A stretch of 64,000 nucleotides of DNA from Pinibacter soli (GCF_029961145.1 NZ_JASBRG010000007.1:724155-788154); one strand, 5' to 3'; positions 46,913-57,144 are shown, counted from the stretch's first letter. Numbers and translations: made by a program. Notes: generated by a model from the sequence alone, not told the origin.

Positions 46913-47260
46913 ATGAATAGACAATTGACTAAACTAAATTTTAAACTGTGGTTAGAATTTGAAGAAGTTGACCCGAATAATTGGGACATTGAAAACCAGT
47001 TTTGCAATATTCATGTTGACTTAGAAGACGGACGACATTATGGACTAAATATATGGACATATAAATACTTAGAAACAGCAATTAATGAAGACAGGCAAAC
47101 GGGACAAAATTTAAACGGACTTTATCAAAAACCACCAGACTTGTTTGTAAAGGAATTGACAAGAGAATGTATTCAACAGGCAATAGAAGACTTACTCAAA
47201 ATTGACGATTTAGAAAAGGTTTTGAACCCAGGTATTTATGTCGAACGACAAGAGAAATAG
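46913..47260 (+). CDS. Small cytoplasmic protein of unknown function
   Basis: 115 residues from MNRQLTKLNFKLWLEFEE: an alpha/beta protein with NQFCNIHVDLEDGRHYGLNI and a helical C-terminal half (LTRECIQQAIEDLLKIDDLE). No family recognised; the size and acidity are like immunity proteins. An earlier ATG at 46862 overlaps the LRR stop as ATGA, but the 17 extra codons contain a cassette-type motif (AAAGCCCGAACG and CCAACAAAATATTGC), so the later start is preferred. Confidence 0.65.
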   Translation: MNRQLTKLNFKLWLEFEEVDPNNWDIENQFCNIHVDLEDGRHYGLNIWTYKYLETAINEDRQTGQNLNGLYQKPPDLFVKELTRECIQQAIEDLLKIDDLEKVLNPGIYVERQEK

Positions 47261-47266
47261 AAAAAC

Positions 47267-47310
47267 TGGCTATAACATTGGTTTGGCAATAAAGCGGCTG
47301 AAGTGCTTCT
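47267..47310 (+). repeat. Cassette-type spacer, last visible 5' arm
   Basis: GCTATAACATTGGTTTGGC followed by AAAGCGGCTG matches the other 5' arms. No matching 3' arm is seen before the amidohydrolase gene, so this may be the array end. Confidence 0.35.
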
Positions 47311-47362
47311 AAAAAACAAATACTTTTTAATGGTTTTCATAAATTAACATAACAATTACCGT

Positions 47363-48811
47363 ATGATAAAAGTATTAATTGCTCAATCATTACTTTGTAT
47401 GTTTTCACTCGTTGCATTTTCACAATCCAAATTTAGCGACGAGACGAAAAAATATATTGCATATAGCGATTCTCTTATCGTTTTGAAGAATGCCTTATTA
47501 ATTGATGGCAATGGGAATCAACCTAAGTCCGGACAAACTATCGTCATCAGAAAAGGTAAAATTTCCTGGGTTGGGGATGATAATAATGCCGTAATACCTT
47601 CTACGGCAACAATCATCAATTTAAATGGTAAAGCAGTTTTACCAGGCTTCAATATGCTACATGAGCATATGTTCACTTCGGCGTTTTCGTTTGACCCCAT
47701 GCATTTTCTTCTGAAACAATTACCCATCAGTTTTCCTCGTCTGTACCTGGCTGCAGGCGTTACTTCGATAAGAACATGTGGTAGCATAGAGCCTTATTCC
47801 GATTTAAGAATAAAAAAAGACATCGATGCCGGAACATATCCTGGTCCTTATATTGATTTGACGGCGCCATACGCAGAGCAAAAAGAACCAGGCATGGACT
47901 TTCCGCAAATGAAGGAAATAAAAACCCCTGCCGAAGCAGTAAGATTCGTAAACTTCTGGGCTGATGAGGGATTTACTTCTTTTAAAATTTATAGCGGCGC
48001 TGACAAGTCAATCTGCAAAGCTGTAATTGAAACTGCTCATAAAAGGCATCTGAAAGTTACAGGACATTTATGCCAAACAACTTATGCCGATGCTGCTGAA
48101 TTGGAAATTGACAACCTGGAACATGGGTTTTATGCTGGCTCTGATTTCGTGGGAACAAACACCAACTATGGCCCATGTCCGGTAAATGTACTTTATTCCT
48201 TGCTCAATCTGAATATCAACAGCGACATTGTAAATAGAACAATCCGCCAGCTTATCAATAAAAAAACAGGAATCACTTCTACCCTTGCAGTTTTCGAGGG
48301 ATTAAATAATATTCAACTCCCTCCTTCTAACGAGCTGCTTGATATGTTTTCACCGGATAGCAAAAACTACTATCTGGAGCAATTGAAAGATATAAAACCA
48401 GAACAAGGCCCCTCTGGAATGGACTCAGTATTTAATACCAATGCGAAACTTGAAAAAAAGTTCTACGACATGGGAGGCTTGCTCACTGTAGGAACTGACC
48501 CAACAGGGAACGGTGGCACAATTGCAGGTATAGGAAGCTGGCGCGCAATAGAGTTGTTAGTGCTGGCAGATGGTTTCACTCCCTTACAGGCAATAAAAAT
48601 CGCAACACTAAATGGAGCGATTGCGTTAGGTCGTGCTAAAACTACCGGATCAATTGAAGCAGGTAAATCTGCAGATATTTTAATTATTGATGGAGACCCT
48701 TCAAAGAATATATCCGACATACGTAAAGTTCAGTTTGTCTTCAGGAATGGAATAGGTTATGATTCAAAAAAAATATTTGATTCGATGAAAGGAAAAGTTG
48801 GGTTTTACTGA
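47363..48811 (+). CDS. Secreted amidohydrolase-family enzyme
   Basis: 482 residues with signal peptide (LIAQSLLCMFSLVAFSQ). The metal site of the amidohydrolase superfamily is visible: HxH in FNMLHEHMF (about 100-102), a Lys in TSFKIYSG (about 209), His in VTGHLCQ (about 233) and NLEHGF (about 254), and Asp in VGTDPTGNGG (about 378). The C-terminal GSIEAGKSADILIIDGDPS is the typical composite-domain end. It resembles imidazolonepropionase/prolidase-like members acting on cyclic amides or dipeptides. Specificity is unknown. Confidence 0.9.
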   Translation: MIKVLIAQSLLCMFSLVAFSQSKFSDETKKYIAYSDSLIVLKNALLIDGNGNQPKSGQTIVIRKGKISWVGDDNNAVIPSTATIINLNGKAVLPGFNMLHEHMFTSAFSFDPMHFLLKQLPISFPRLYLAAGVTSIRTCGSIEPYSDLRIKKDIDAGTYPGPYIDLTAPYAEQKEPGMDFPQMKEIKTPAEAVRFVNFWADEGFTSFKIYSGADKSICKAVIETAHKRHLKVTGHLCQTTYADAAELEIDNLEHGFYAGSDFVGTNTNYGPCPVNVLYSLLNLNINSDIVNRTIRQLINKKTGITSTLAVFEGLNNIQLPPSNELLDMFSPDSKNYYLEQLKDIKPEQGPSGMDSVFNTNAKLEKKFYDMGGLLTVGTDPTGNGGTIAGIGSWRAIELLVLADGFTPLQAIKIATLNGAIALGRAKTTGSIEAGKSADILIIDGDPSKNISDIRKVQFVFRNGIGYDSKKIFDSMKGKVGFY

Positions 48812-48949
48812 TTAAGACGAAATTCCATTAAACGGAGATTATAGATGAAGCAAAGCATTTTGAGCTTAACTTTATTTCAAAGAATTTCATTGTTTGAGAG
48901 TTGAATGCACAAAATCTTAAAGTGTAGTCTATGAGTAAATTTTAAGGTC

Positions 48950-49732
48950 ATGAGAAATCTGCTAACCCTCCTTTTGTTGATTGTACTGACAATTAGCTGC
49001 GAAGCCCAGGTCGTAAAGCGAATCAAAAAAGGGAGACGGTTTAAGTCTGAGAGCCAATTCGCATTAGATAAAAATGATTTCCAGGCTGAATGGGAGATTG
49101 GGAGAGAGACCATTGACTCACAACTGACAACTATCATTTATCCTAACTTAATTCTGCACTATGCGCTCAGCGATCGCCTGGAAGTAAATACAGAGATGAG
49201 TTTGATCACGGCAAAGAACAAGTCATATTCAAGCAAACAAAACACTACAGGAATAGAACCTGTTCTGGTCGGTGCCAATTACCAGGTATTACGGGACAAC
49301 GATAATAGCCCTTCTGTTATCGTTTCTGCGCAACTGGCAATTCCTTTCCTTTCAACAAAAGAATTTACAATAAATTATTTTTCCCCCGTTCTGCAGATTA
49401 GCTTACAGGAGGCCTTATATGAGAAATGGATATTCGGGTTAAGCGGCGGTTTGCTATGGGATGGATATTCTACTTCACCTAATTTCACTTATAATGCCAG
49501 CACTTCCTACTACTATAAGAAGAGGTGGATGGTTACTGCTGAGTGTTTCGGCTTCATTAATGACGATATGGTACAAAATAATCTTGATGCCAGCTTAGCT
49601 TATACGATTAATGACCTGGTACAATTCGGCATTACTGCAGGCACGGGTATCTCGCACTTTGCACCCAAAAATTATTTCGCAGTTAACGGAACGTGGGGAT
49701 TTAACACGTCAAAAAAATCGCATGGGCATTGA
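48950..49732 (+). CDS. Outer membrane transporter-like protein (MetA-pathway phenol-degradation type)
   Basis: 260 residues with signal peptide (LLTLLLLIVLTISCEA; an alternative lipoprotein Cys exists at about 17). Beta-barrel strand pattern throughout: YPNLILHYALSDRLEVNTE, GIEPVLVGANYQVLRDN, SVIVSAQLAIPFL, WIFGLSGGLLWDGY, VQFGITAGTGISHFAP. The LSDRLEV and GISHFAPKNYF features resemble the MetA-pathway/transporter barrel family. Role unknown. Confidence 0.75.
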   Translation: MRNLLTLLLLIVLTISCEAQVVKRIKKGRRFKSESQFALDKNDFQAEWEIGRETIDSQLTTIIYPNLILHYALSDRLEVNTEMSLITAKNKSYSSKQNTTGIEPVLVGANYQVLRDNDNSPSVIVSAQLAIPFLSTKEFTINYFSPVLQISLQEALYEKWIFGLSGGLLWDGYSTSPNFTYNASTSYYYKKRWMVTAECFGFINDDMVQNNLDASLAYTINDLVQFGITAGTGISHFAPKNYFAVNGTWGFNTSKKSHGH

Positions 49733-49967
49733 TTTTTTAGAATAGCCCCTCATCTCAGTTGAGGATGGATAAGCAGTTTTATTTATTATATGCGCGGTAT
49801 AGAGTCCACTTTTTTCATAACAAGTAAATCTTCAATTGATGTAACTGACACCGCTCTAACCAATTGGATATCGAGGGATAAAATTATCAATACAAAATAA
49901 CAACTACTTTATATAAAGGCACTCATACACTATATTCTAGTCGATATTTTTAGTCCACCCTATAGAC

Positions 49968-52571
49968 TTATAAACGCACCGTTACCATCACTTTCTGCAA
50001 TACATTATCCGCGGAGCTGCTTCCATATAACAACTCATATTTTCCTGCTTTTACTTTCATCATTTGTGTTTGTGGATCGAAGAATTCAAACGAACTATTG
50101 TTCAACGTGATAGTCGCAGTCGCTGTTTGTTGCTGTTTTATATTGAGCCTTTTAAAACCGCGCAGTGATTTAATTGGCCCTTGTGGATCCTGTAAATTTC
50201 TTACATACAATTGCACCACTTCATCACCATCCATGTGGCCGGTATTCTTCACAGGTATTGTTATAAGAAGAGAATCATTTGCTGCAATGACAGGTTTGCT
50301 TAAGCTTGCTTTCCCGTATTGAAAAGTTGTGAAGCTTAAGCCATAACCAAACGGATACACTGGTTTGCCTTTGAAATACCTGTACGTTCTTCCTTTGGTC
50401 ATTGAATAATCGTCGAAGGCTGGCAAGTCTTGTGTGGATTTATAGAAAGTCAGTGGGAGTCTGCCCGCAGGGTTGTAATCACCAAATAAAACATCAGCCA
50501 CTGCCGTTCCACCTTGTTGCCCGGGATACCATGCTTCCAGGATCGCGTCGACATGATCATTCTCCCAGGGCAATGCAATTGTATTACCTGAACATAGAAC
50601 AAAGATCACCGGTTTGCCGGTTGCTTTTAATGCGTTCAATAAATCCTCCTGCACTTTTGGCAAATCAATAGTTGTTCTGTCGCCTTTTTTAAAGCCGGGC
50701 AATTCAACACCCATCTCCTCACCTTCCAGCGCCGAAGAAATACCGCCAACAAAAACAATTGCATCGGCATCTTTTACGCGATCTGCAACTGCAGCGGGAT
50801 CTACGTCTTGATAATATCCAAGGTCAAAATTCAAAAATGCATTTCCTTCCGCCTGAAAATATTCCAACACGATGCGATAGCTCTTTCCTTTTTCTGCGGC
50901 AAGTTTGTACGTCTTGCGTGGTTGCTTACCAATGCCCCATGATGACAGCGCTTCTTTGTCATCTATATTCAAGCGATAGCCATCATCGGCACTTATTGTA
51001 AAAACAACTTCACCTGATTGAGGTGCAGTGAACACTGTTTCAAAACGAGCAGAAAAATCGGAAAGATTCACTCCTGGCGCAAACACTGTGTTTCCACCGC
51101 CATCGTAATTTAATGGCTTGTTCACCTGGTCGATTGCAGCAACCGGTCCGGTGAAATCTTTACTATTCCGGAATGTGGCCTTAAAGCCCGGCTTTCCATC
51201 GAACTGACATGCATTTATGTAGCTGTAAAACACATTCTTGTCGACTAGGCTACAGCCTTTTTCATAGATCACATTTTCGGTGGGCAACTTCGAGCGTATT
51301 CCATCCAGGATGGTTACTGAATGTGATGGAATGCCATTGTAATTTGCCCACAACATCACAGAGTCATTTGCATTTGGCCCAACAACCGCAAGCCTTCTAA
51401 TCGACTTGCTGAGGGGAAGAATATTGTTTTTATTGCTCAGCAACACCATACTTTTTCTTGCCATCTCCAATGCTTTCGCAACATGCTCCTTGCTTTCAAC
51501 AACTGAATAAGGAATGGTCGACCATGAAACAAGGCTGTCATCATCGAACATGCCAAGTTGTATGCGGGCACGCAACAAACGAAAAACAGATTTGTTAATA
51601 TCTGCTTCGGTGATCAAACCTTTATTGACTGCACTTTCGAGATAGGCATAGGAACCATCGCACGCCAGATCTGTTCCTGATATCACCGCATCAGCAGATG
51701 CCGCTTCTGCAGAGGGATGGGTCTCGTGTTTCCCAGGCGCGTAAAAGTCTTTAATGGCGCCGCAATCTGATACTATGATATCATCAAATTTCCATTTGGT
51801 TCTCAAAATATTTACCAGCAATTCTTTGCTTGAGCAGCAAGGCTCACCTTCAAATCTGTTATATGCACACATCACTTCTTTTACTTTCGCTTGGGTTACC
51901 AATGCTTTGAAGGCGGGTAAATAAGTTTCCCAAAGATCACGCTGCGAAACATTTTTTGCATCAAAACTATGTCGGCTCCACTCTGGTCCGCTATGAACAG
52001 CATAGTGTTTTGCACATGCATGTGTCTTGTCATAAGGCTGCGTGCCATCTCCCTGCAATCCTTTAACCACGGCCACTCCCATAGATGCGGTAAGAAATGG
52101 GTCTTCACCGTATGTCTCCATTCCCCTACCCCATCGCGGGTCTCTGAGTATGTTGATATTGGGCGTCCAGAAAGTTAATCCCTGGTATCGTTTCAATTGA
52201 TTGTTGCGCTTAAATTCATGATGTTTCGCTCTTGCTTCATCGGATATCATGTTGTAGGTTTCGTACACAGCGGCCGTATCGAATGTAGCAGCGAGGCCAA
52301 TTGTTTGAGGGAATACGGTGGCTTTACCTGCTCTTGCAACGCCGTGCAGTGCTTCGTTCCACCAATCAACGGCTGGTATGCCGAGGCGGTCGATTGCCGG
52401 AGATCCATTCATCGTCTGGCTGATCTTTTCACGAAGTGTCATTCGACCGAGCAGATCTTTCGCACGTTCGTCTGCAGAAAGGCGTGGGTTTTGATAGGGA
52501 TATGTTTGGGCAAACAAACTAAATGAAAATGCCGTTGTGGCAAGGCAAACAACAATAATTTTTTTGAGCAT
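49968..52571 (-). CDS. Glycoside hydrolase family 3 enzyme with PA14 insert (second copy)
   Basis: 867 residues from MLKKIIVVCLATTAFSFSLF; the 37 codons upstream are not family-like. GH3 N-domain with DLLGRMTLREKISQTMNG and DWWNEALHGVAR; nucleophile Asp in IIVSDCGAIKDFY (about 268). Second domain with RLAVVGPNANDSVMLWANYN, PA14 insert at about 460-590 (GFKATFRNSKDFTG, DDGYRLNIDDKEAL), and a fibronectin-III-like end (GDEVVQLYVRN). It has the same architecture as the enzyme at 13573-16206. It is the last gene of the right-hand PUL, following the hybrid sensor by 178 bases, and probably trims oligosaccharides in the periplasm. Confidence 0.94.
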   Translation of the reverse strand: MLKKIIVVCLATTAFSFSLFAQTYPYQNPRLSADERAKDLLGRMTLREKISQTMNGSPAIDRLGIPAVDWWNEALHGVARAGKATVFPQTIGLAATFDTAAVYETYNMISDEARAKHHEFKRNNQLKRYQGLTFWTPNINILRDPRWGRGMETYGEDPFLTASMGVAVVKGLQGDGTQPYDKTHACAKHYAVHSGPEWSRHSFDAKNVSQRDLWETYLPAFKALVTQAKVKEVMCAYNRFEGEPCCSSKELLVNILRTKWKFDDIIVSDCGAIKDFYAPGKHETHPSAEAASADAVISGTDLACDGSYAYLESAVNKGLITEADINKSVFRLLRARIQLGMFDDDSLVSWSTIPYSVVESKEHVAKALEMARKSMVLLSNKNNILPLSKSIRRLAVVGPNANDSVMLWANYNGIPSHSVTILDGIRSKLPTENVIYEKGCSLVDKNVFYSYINACQFDGKPGFKATFRNSKDFTGPVAAIDQVNKPLNYDGGGNTVFAPGVNLSDFSARFETVFTAPQSGEVVFTISADDGYRLNIDDKEALSSWGIGKQPRKTYKLAAEKGKSYRIVLEYFQAEGNAFLNFDLGYYQDVDPAAVADRVKDADAIVFVGGISSALEGEEMGVELPGFKKGDRTTIDLPKVQEDLLNALKATGKPVIFVLCSGNTIALPWENDHVDAILEAWYPGQQGGTAVADVLFGDYNPAGRLPLTFYKSTQDLPAFDDYSMTKGRTYRYFKGKPVYPFGYGLSFTTFQYGKASLSKPVIAANDSLLITIPVKNTGHMDGDEVVQLYVRNLQDPQGPIKSLRGFKRLNIKQQQTATATITLNNSSFEFFDPQTQMMKVKAGKYELLYGSSSADNVLQKVMVTVRL

Positions 52572-52749
52572 GATGGTCGTCGATTTTCTTTTTCCGGTTA
52601 TGGCAAATAATTTTTCATGGCAGCCTGTGGCGAAACGAGTTTGACTGCATTCCTGTACGTTGCCGCAAACTATAGCTTCCATCCATTACCGACGTTTAAT
52701 TTCTGTGGTAATAAGTTGAAAAATTGATAACCGCAAGAACTGTCCGCTA

Positions 52750-55700
52750 TTAATCTTTCTGCATTGTTTGCTGGCATTCCTGTATAAATTTTTTAGGTGT
52801 CATCTGATACTTTGCCTTGAAGCAGGTGCTGAAATATTTCGGGTCATTAAAGCCCACCAAGTAAGCCACTTCGGAAATGTTATTGTAGCCGGATCTCAAA
52901 TATTGCTCCGCTTTTTTCAATCTCATTTCTCTTACAAATTCAACCGGCGCTATTCCTGTGAGCCCCTTGAATTTTTTATAAAAAGAACTGCGGCTAACGG
53001 CAAGGGTTTCTGCCACTGTATCAATATCAAAATCAGGATTGGTCATTTTTTCTTCAATTGTGTCCACTACTTTCTGCAGGAAGATCTCGTCCTGTGGCAG
53101 CACTTGTATTTCTTCAGAGACTAGGTGTATGATCTTTTTATTGTCGAGTAAAGTATTGAGAATTCGCTTTTGTTTTTTTATGATGTTTTGTATCGCTGCA
53201 AATAACAGGTCCAGGCTAAACGGTTTTGCTATATAATAATCGGCGCCAAATTCAAGCCCTTCGATTTGACTTTCAACAGCACTTTTCGCCGTGAGTAAGA
53301 TCACCGGTATATGACTGGTTTGATTATCATTTTTAAGGCGACTCAACATTTCCAAGCCATCCATTTCGGGCATCATGATATCGCTCAAAACGAGGTCCGG
53401 CATAAGTTCTGAGGCTTTCTGCAAACCTTCTACTCCGTTCCGCGCCGTTTCTATACGATAGTGTGCTGCCAGTTGATCTTTTAAAAAGAAACGGAGATCG
53501 GCGTTGTCTTCTACCAATAATATTAGTGTAGATTTATCCTGTTCATCTGCTTGTTCAGATGAAACCAACGGCTGCGGGTTTGATTCCATATTTGTTTCCA
53601 CCGGTTGTTGCATTTCATTATCGATGAACTGCACAATTTCTTTGTCAAAGTGCTGTGCACCAGCCGGTAAAGTGACCTTCACTGTAAGACCACCTTTGGT
53701 ATTGTTTTCCGCAGCGATGGACCCTCCATGCAACTCAACCAGTTGCTTACACAATGCAAGTCCGATGCCTATACCTTTTGTATTTTGAACATCAGCGCCC
53801 TCATATTCGTAGAAGAGTTTGAATATATGTGCGAGCTTGTTTGCGGGCACGCCGGTTCCCTGATCGGCGACTTCAAGAACAATGTTGTTGTCCGTCGCGC
53901 CTTTCTTTATGGTGACATGGATGCTTTTATTGTTGGCGGTAAACTTAAATGCATTGCCGAGCAAATTATAAACGACCGTTTCAATTTTGCCTGCATCCAT
54001 CCACACTTCAGCGTTTGGCAATTCATTGATAATCCGAAAGTCGATGTGTTTCTCTTTCACCATTTCATCGAAATAGGCACACACTCCTTTCACAAAGAGG
54101 CCCACATCAATATTAGAAATGAATAGCTTCATCTTGCCGCCTTCCAGTTTTCGCAACGTGAGCAGTTGATCAACAAAGCGGCTCATTCGTCCGGCATTTT
54201 TTCGCACCACTTCCATGTATTGTCTTCCGCGTGGAGAAAGTTGTTCCTGTTTCACCACTTCTTCTACCGGATTAATAATAAGCGTTAGAGGCGTTCTTAG
54301 TTCGTGTGATACGTTGGTAAAAAAGTTGAGCTTAATATCCGACAATTTTTTCTCCAGCGCAATATTTTGCCGGAGGCGAAGCATTGTCAGCACCGTTCTG
54401 CGTATCAACAGAAATGCGAGCGAAGCAAGCGCACCATAAATTGCATAGGCCCACCATGTTTTCCATGGTGGTGGAAGAATGGTAATGCTCATGCTTTTCG
54501 CGGGCACATTGCTGTACAACTCGTTGTTCACGCTTTTTACCTCAAACACATATTTGCCCGGCGGAAGGTTGGTGTAAGTTGCCCTGTTTTCAAACCGGTT
54601 GTAATGCCATTCATCATCGAATCCTTTCAGGCGATAAGCGTAGGATGCCTTGCTGTTCCAACGAAAATCAGGAACTGTGTAATCTATGCTGATAATGTTT
54701 TGATCATGCTTCAAAGTCAACGCCTGCGTGTAGTTTGCGGCCAATGTCATTGGACTTCCTTTTGCCGTAGGGGACACATCTTTATTATTGATCTGCACAT
54801 TTGTAAAGGCGATAGCAGCTTGTATTGGATGATCGACTATCGCTTGCGGATCGAAGTCCAAATAACCTCTTAAAGTGCCGAATGCCAATTTGCCATCAGA
54901 CATTCGAATAGCGGATGCCTCGGAAAATGCATACTTGGGCAGACCATCGAATGAATTGTAGTTGCGAAATGTTTTTCCATCAGGATTAAGTTTTGCAAGC
55001 CCGGCTTGTGTGGCGATCCACAGGTTACCTTGTTTGTCTTCGACGCAACTTAAGAGATAGTCATTTGGCAAACCGTTTTCTTCTGAGTAAACAGCAAAGC
55101 GCAACTCCTTTTCGGGATGGTCACCTATTGCCATATTGAGTCCGTTTGCTGTAGCAATCCACATTCTATCTTTTGAATCTTTGGTAATAAACTGCACATT
55201 GTTGTTACTCAAACCTGTGATGTCGCCCGGTTTTTTCTGATACGCGGTGTAGGTTAACTTATCTGCGTCTTTTGTGTTAGCAATCAGCAAGCCGTCAGTT
55301 GTGCCTATCCACACGTTGCCTGTTTTATCCAGCGCCATGTGGCGGATTTTCCGGAATCGTGTTTTCGAATAGCCATCCGAAATATTATCACGTACAAGCT
55401 GTGAAGGATCATTGCTGCAACGTACAACAGTAAGTCCGTTATCGAATGTGCCGATCCAGATGCGGCCTTTTTTATCTTGTAGCAAAGTGTATATCTCTTT
55501 GCCGTTGATGCCATTTGCACCGGAAGGATCAAATGTAAAATGATATAGTTTATAGGAAGTCTCTTCGCGGTTTACCGGAACAGCTTTATATAAACCATTG
55601 GATTTTGTGCCCAGCCAAATGGCACCGGCATTGTCCTGCATCATTGTGTATATCAGACCCATGCCGTTTTGGGGCATATTTTGAAATTTGAGATGTTGCT

Positions 55701-57144
55701 CCTTTCCATTTTCAAAAACGTACAAATGATTGCTTTTTGAATCCACCCAAAGCCGTCCTTTTCTATCCTGCAACAAACCGCGCACTTCATTGTCTGAAAG
55801 GAAAACGCCTGGATCCATCAGCAGTTGCTGGTTGAAGTCGTTTTGCTGAAAAGTGATCTTCTCAATACCGCGCTCATCTGTGCGCATCCACAAAATGCCT
55901 GAAGGATCATAATAAACTGCTGCAACCATATTGGAGAATTTACGGTTGGGCGAATTGGGCTCATTGAAAAAATAATCCACCACGTCTTTTGCTGCGTTGT
56001 AGTAACCAAAGCCGCCGCCTAAAAGATTTATCCAAACTGTTCCTTTGCTGTCCTCGAATATCGCGTAGTGATCCCCGGGATAAATTTTCTTCGCATTCGT
56101 CTTCTGTGTGTATGTTTTAAAACGATGATCATTGGGAGAAAATTTCACCACTCCTTCTCTTGCCGGTTTTATCCAAAGGTTATTGTTTTTATCCTGAAAA
56201 ATGGTCGAGAGTTCAGTATGATCAGGATACACAAACTTTTCTGATTGATGCGTGGAAATGTTGATTGACAAAAGCTCTCCCGCGGCAGTTGTTGCATACA
56301 GGTGATCACTCGTGTGATCGACAAGCAGTGAGTTTATTTTAGCAGTTCCCGTATTGAAAGAAGATAGGTTATCAGTAATACTGTTGTAAATAATTACATC
56401 GCCGCTTGCAGTGCCAAAATACAGTTGGTCATTGCGTTCCTCAACACACTTTACATCGACTACATTTTTAAGCAGTGCATAATCTCTGCGTTTATAAACG
56501 CCATCTTTATCTTTTACAAGACAGGCCAATCCTTGCGGCGTACCAACCCATACGGTTCCATTCTTCAGTTTTTTAAAAAGAGAGATTTTGTTGGAAGGCA
56601 ATTTGAATGAAGTAACCTCATTAGCATTGTAGTTGATGTAACTGGATGAATCGGCGTTTATATTCATTACCAACAGCAATCCGTCATTTTCTGTTCCTAC
56701 CCACATGTTTTCATGATCAATGGAAAATATGGATGTGTAATAAACATTCTGATACTGCGGAGATCTCAGTATGGTGGAAAGCGGCATGAATTGTTCTGTC
56801 TGCTTATCAAAACGATAGATCTGCCCATCGTACGATTTTAACCACAAATGGCGATAATCATCCTCGATGATCTGGTCTATTCTGTTGTTCTTTAAAAACG
56901 ATTGGTCGCCGGGTGAAGATTTAAATGAAACGAAGTGACGGCCGTCGAAACGGTTGATGCCGTTCCAGGTGGCAAACCACATAAAACCTTCTTTGTCTTT
57001 GAATATAAATGAAATGATATCGTGCGAAAGTCCATCCTCGGTGGAGTAATGTTCGAGTTTGCATTTGGACTGCGCCGATGCAACGTAGCTACAACAAAGG
57101 CACAGGAAGTAAAGACAGTAAAAAAAACGGGTTATTCTATTCAT
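52750..57144 (-). CDS. Hybrid two-component system sensor/regulator of the PUL type
   Basis: About 1,464 residues from MNRITRFFYCLYFLC (signal peptide). Periplasmic part: two sets of Reg_prop propeller repeats (DGLSHDIISFIFKDKEGFMW, DRMWIATANGLN) to about 800, then a Y_Y_Y domain (about 810-885), a membrane helix near 895-915, HisKA with His in FFTNVSHELRTPL (about 951), HATPase (GNAFKFTANNKS, GIGIGLALCKQLVE), receiver with Asp in LSDIMMPEMDG (about 1256), and AraC-type helix-turn-helix (VAETLAVSRSSFYKKFKG). It senses oligosaccharides in the periplasm and activates the flanking SusCD and GH genes. Confidence 0.96.
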   Translation of the reverse strand: MNRITRFFYCLYFLCLCCSYVASAQSKCKLEHYSTEDGLSHDIISFIFKDKEGFMWFATWNGINRFDGRHFVSFKSSPGDQSFLKNNRIDQIIEDDYRHLWLKSYDGQIYRFDKQTEQFMPLSTILRSPQYQNVYYTSIFSIDHENMWVGTENDGLLLVMNINADSSSYINYNANEVTSFKLPSNKISLFKKLKNGTVWVGTPQGLACLVKDKDGVYKRRDYALLKNVVDVKCVEERNDQLYFGTASGDVIIYNSITDNLSSFNTGTAKINSLLVDHTSDHLYATTAAGELLSINISTHQSEKFVYPDHTELSTIFQDKNNNLWIKPAREGVVKFSPNDHRFKTYTQKTNAKKIYPGDHYAIFEDSKGTVWINLLGGGFGYYNAAKDVVDYFFNEPNSPNRKFSNMVAAVYYDPSGILWMRTDERGIEKITFQQNDFNQQLLMDPGVFLSDNEVRGLLQDRKGRLWVDSKSNHLYVFENGKEQHLKFQNMPQNGMGLIYTMMQDNAGAIWLGTKSNGLYKAVPVNREETSYKLYHFTFDPSGANGINGKEIYTLLQDKKGRIWIGTFDNGLTVVRCSNDPSQLVRDNISDGYSKTRFRKIRHMALDKTGNVWIGTTDGLLIANTKDADKLTYTAYQKKPGDITGLSNNNVQFITKDSKDRMWIATANGLNMAIGDHPEKELRFAVYSEENGLPNDYLLSCVEDKQGNLWIATQAGLAKLNPDGKTFRNYNSFDGLPKYAFSEASAIRMSDGKLAFGTLRGYLDFDPQAIVDHPIQAAIAFTNVQINNKDVSPTAKGSPMTLAANYTQALTLKHDQNIISIDYTVPDFRWNSKASYAYRLKGFDDEWHYNRFENRATYTNLPPGKYVFEVKSVNNELYSNVPAKSMSITILPPPWKTWWAYAIYGALASLAFLLIRRTVLTMLRLRQNIALEKKLSDIKLNFFTNVSHELRTPLTLIINPVEEVVKQEQLSPRGRQYMEVVRKNAGRMSRFVDQLLTLRKLEGGKMKLFISNIDVGLFVKGVCAYFDEMVKEKHIDFRIINELPNAEVWMDAGKIETVVYNLLGNAFKFTANNKSIHVTIKKGATDNNIVLEVADQGTGVPANKLAHIFKLFYEYEGADVQNTKGIGIGLALCKQLVELHGGSIAAENNTKGGLTVKVTLPAGAQHFDKEIVQFIDNEMQQPVETNMESNPQPLVSSEQADEQDKSTLILLVEDNADLRFFLKDQLAAHYRIETARNGVEGLQKASELMPDLVLSDIMMPEMDGLEMLSRLKNDNQTSHIPVILLTAKSAVESQIEGLEFGADYYIAKPFSLDLLFAAIQNIIKKQKRILNTLLDNKKIIHLVSEEIQVLPQDEIFLQKVVDTIEEKMTNPDFDIDTVAETLAVSRSSFYKKFKGLTGIAPVEFVREMRLKKAEQYLRSGYNNISEVAYLVGFNDPKYFSTCFKAKYQMTPKKFIQECQQTMQKD

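Noticed and set aside
49748-49764. CCTCA/TGAGG hairpin after the barrel protein gene
   Set aside because: Five pairs only and the T run is distant; too weak.
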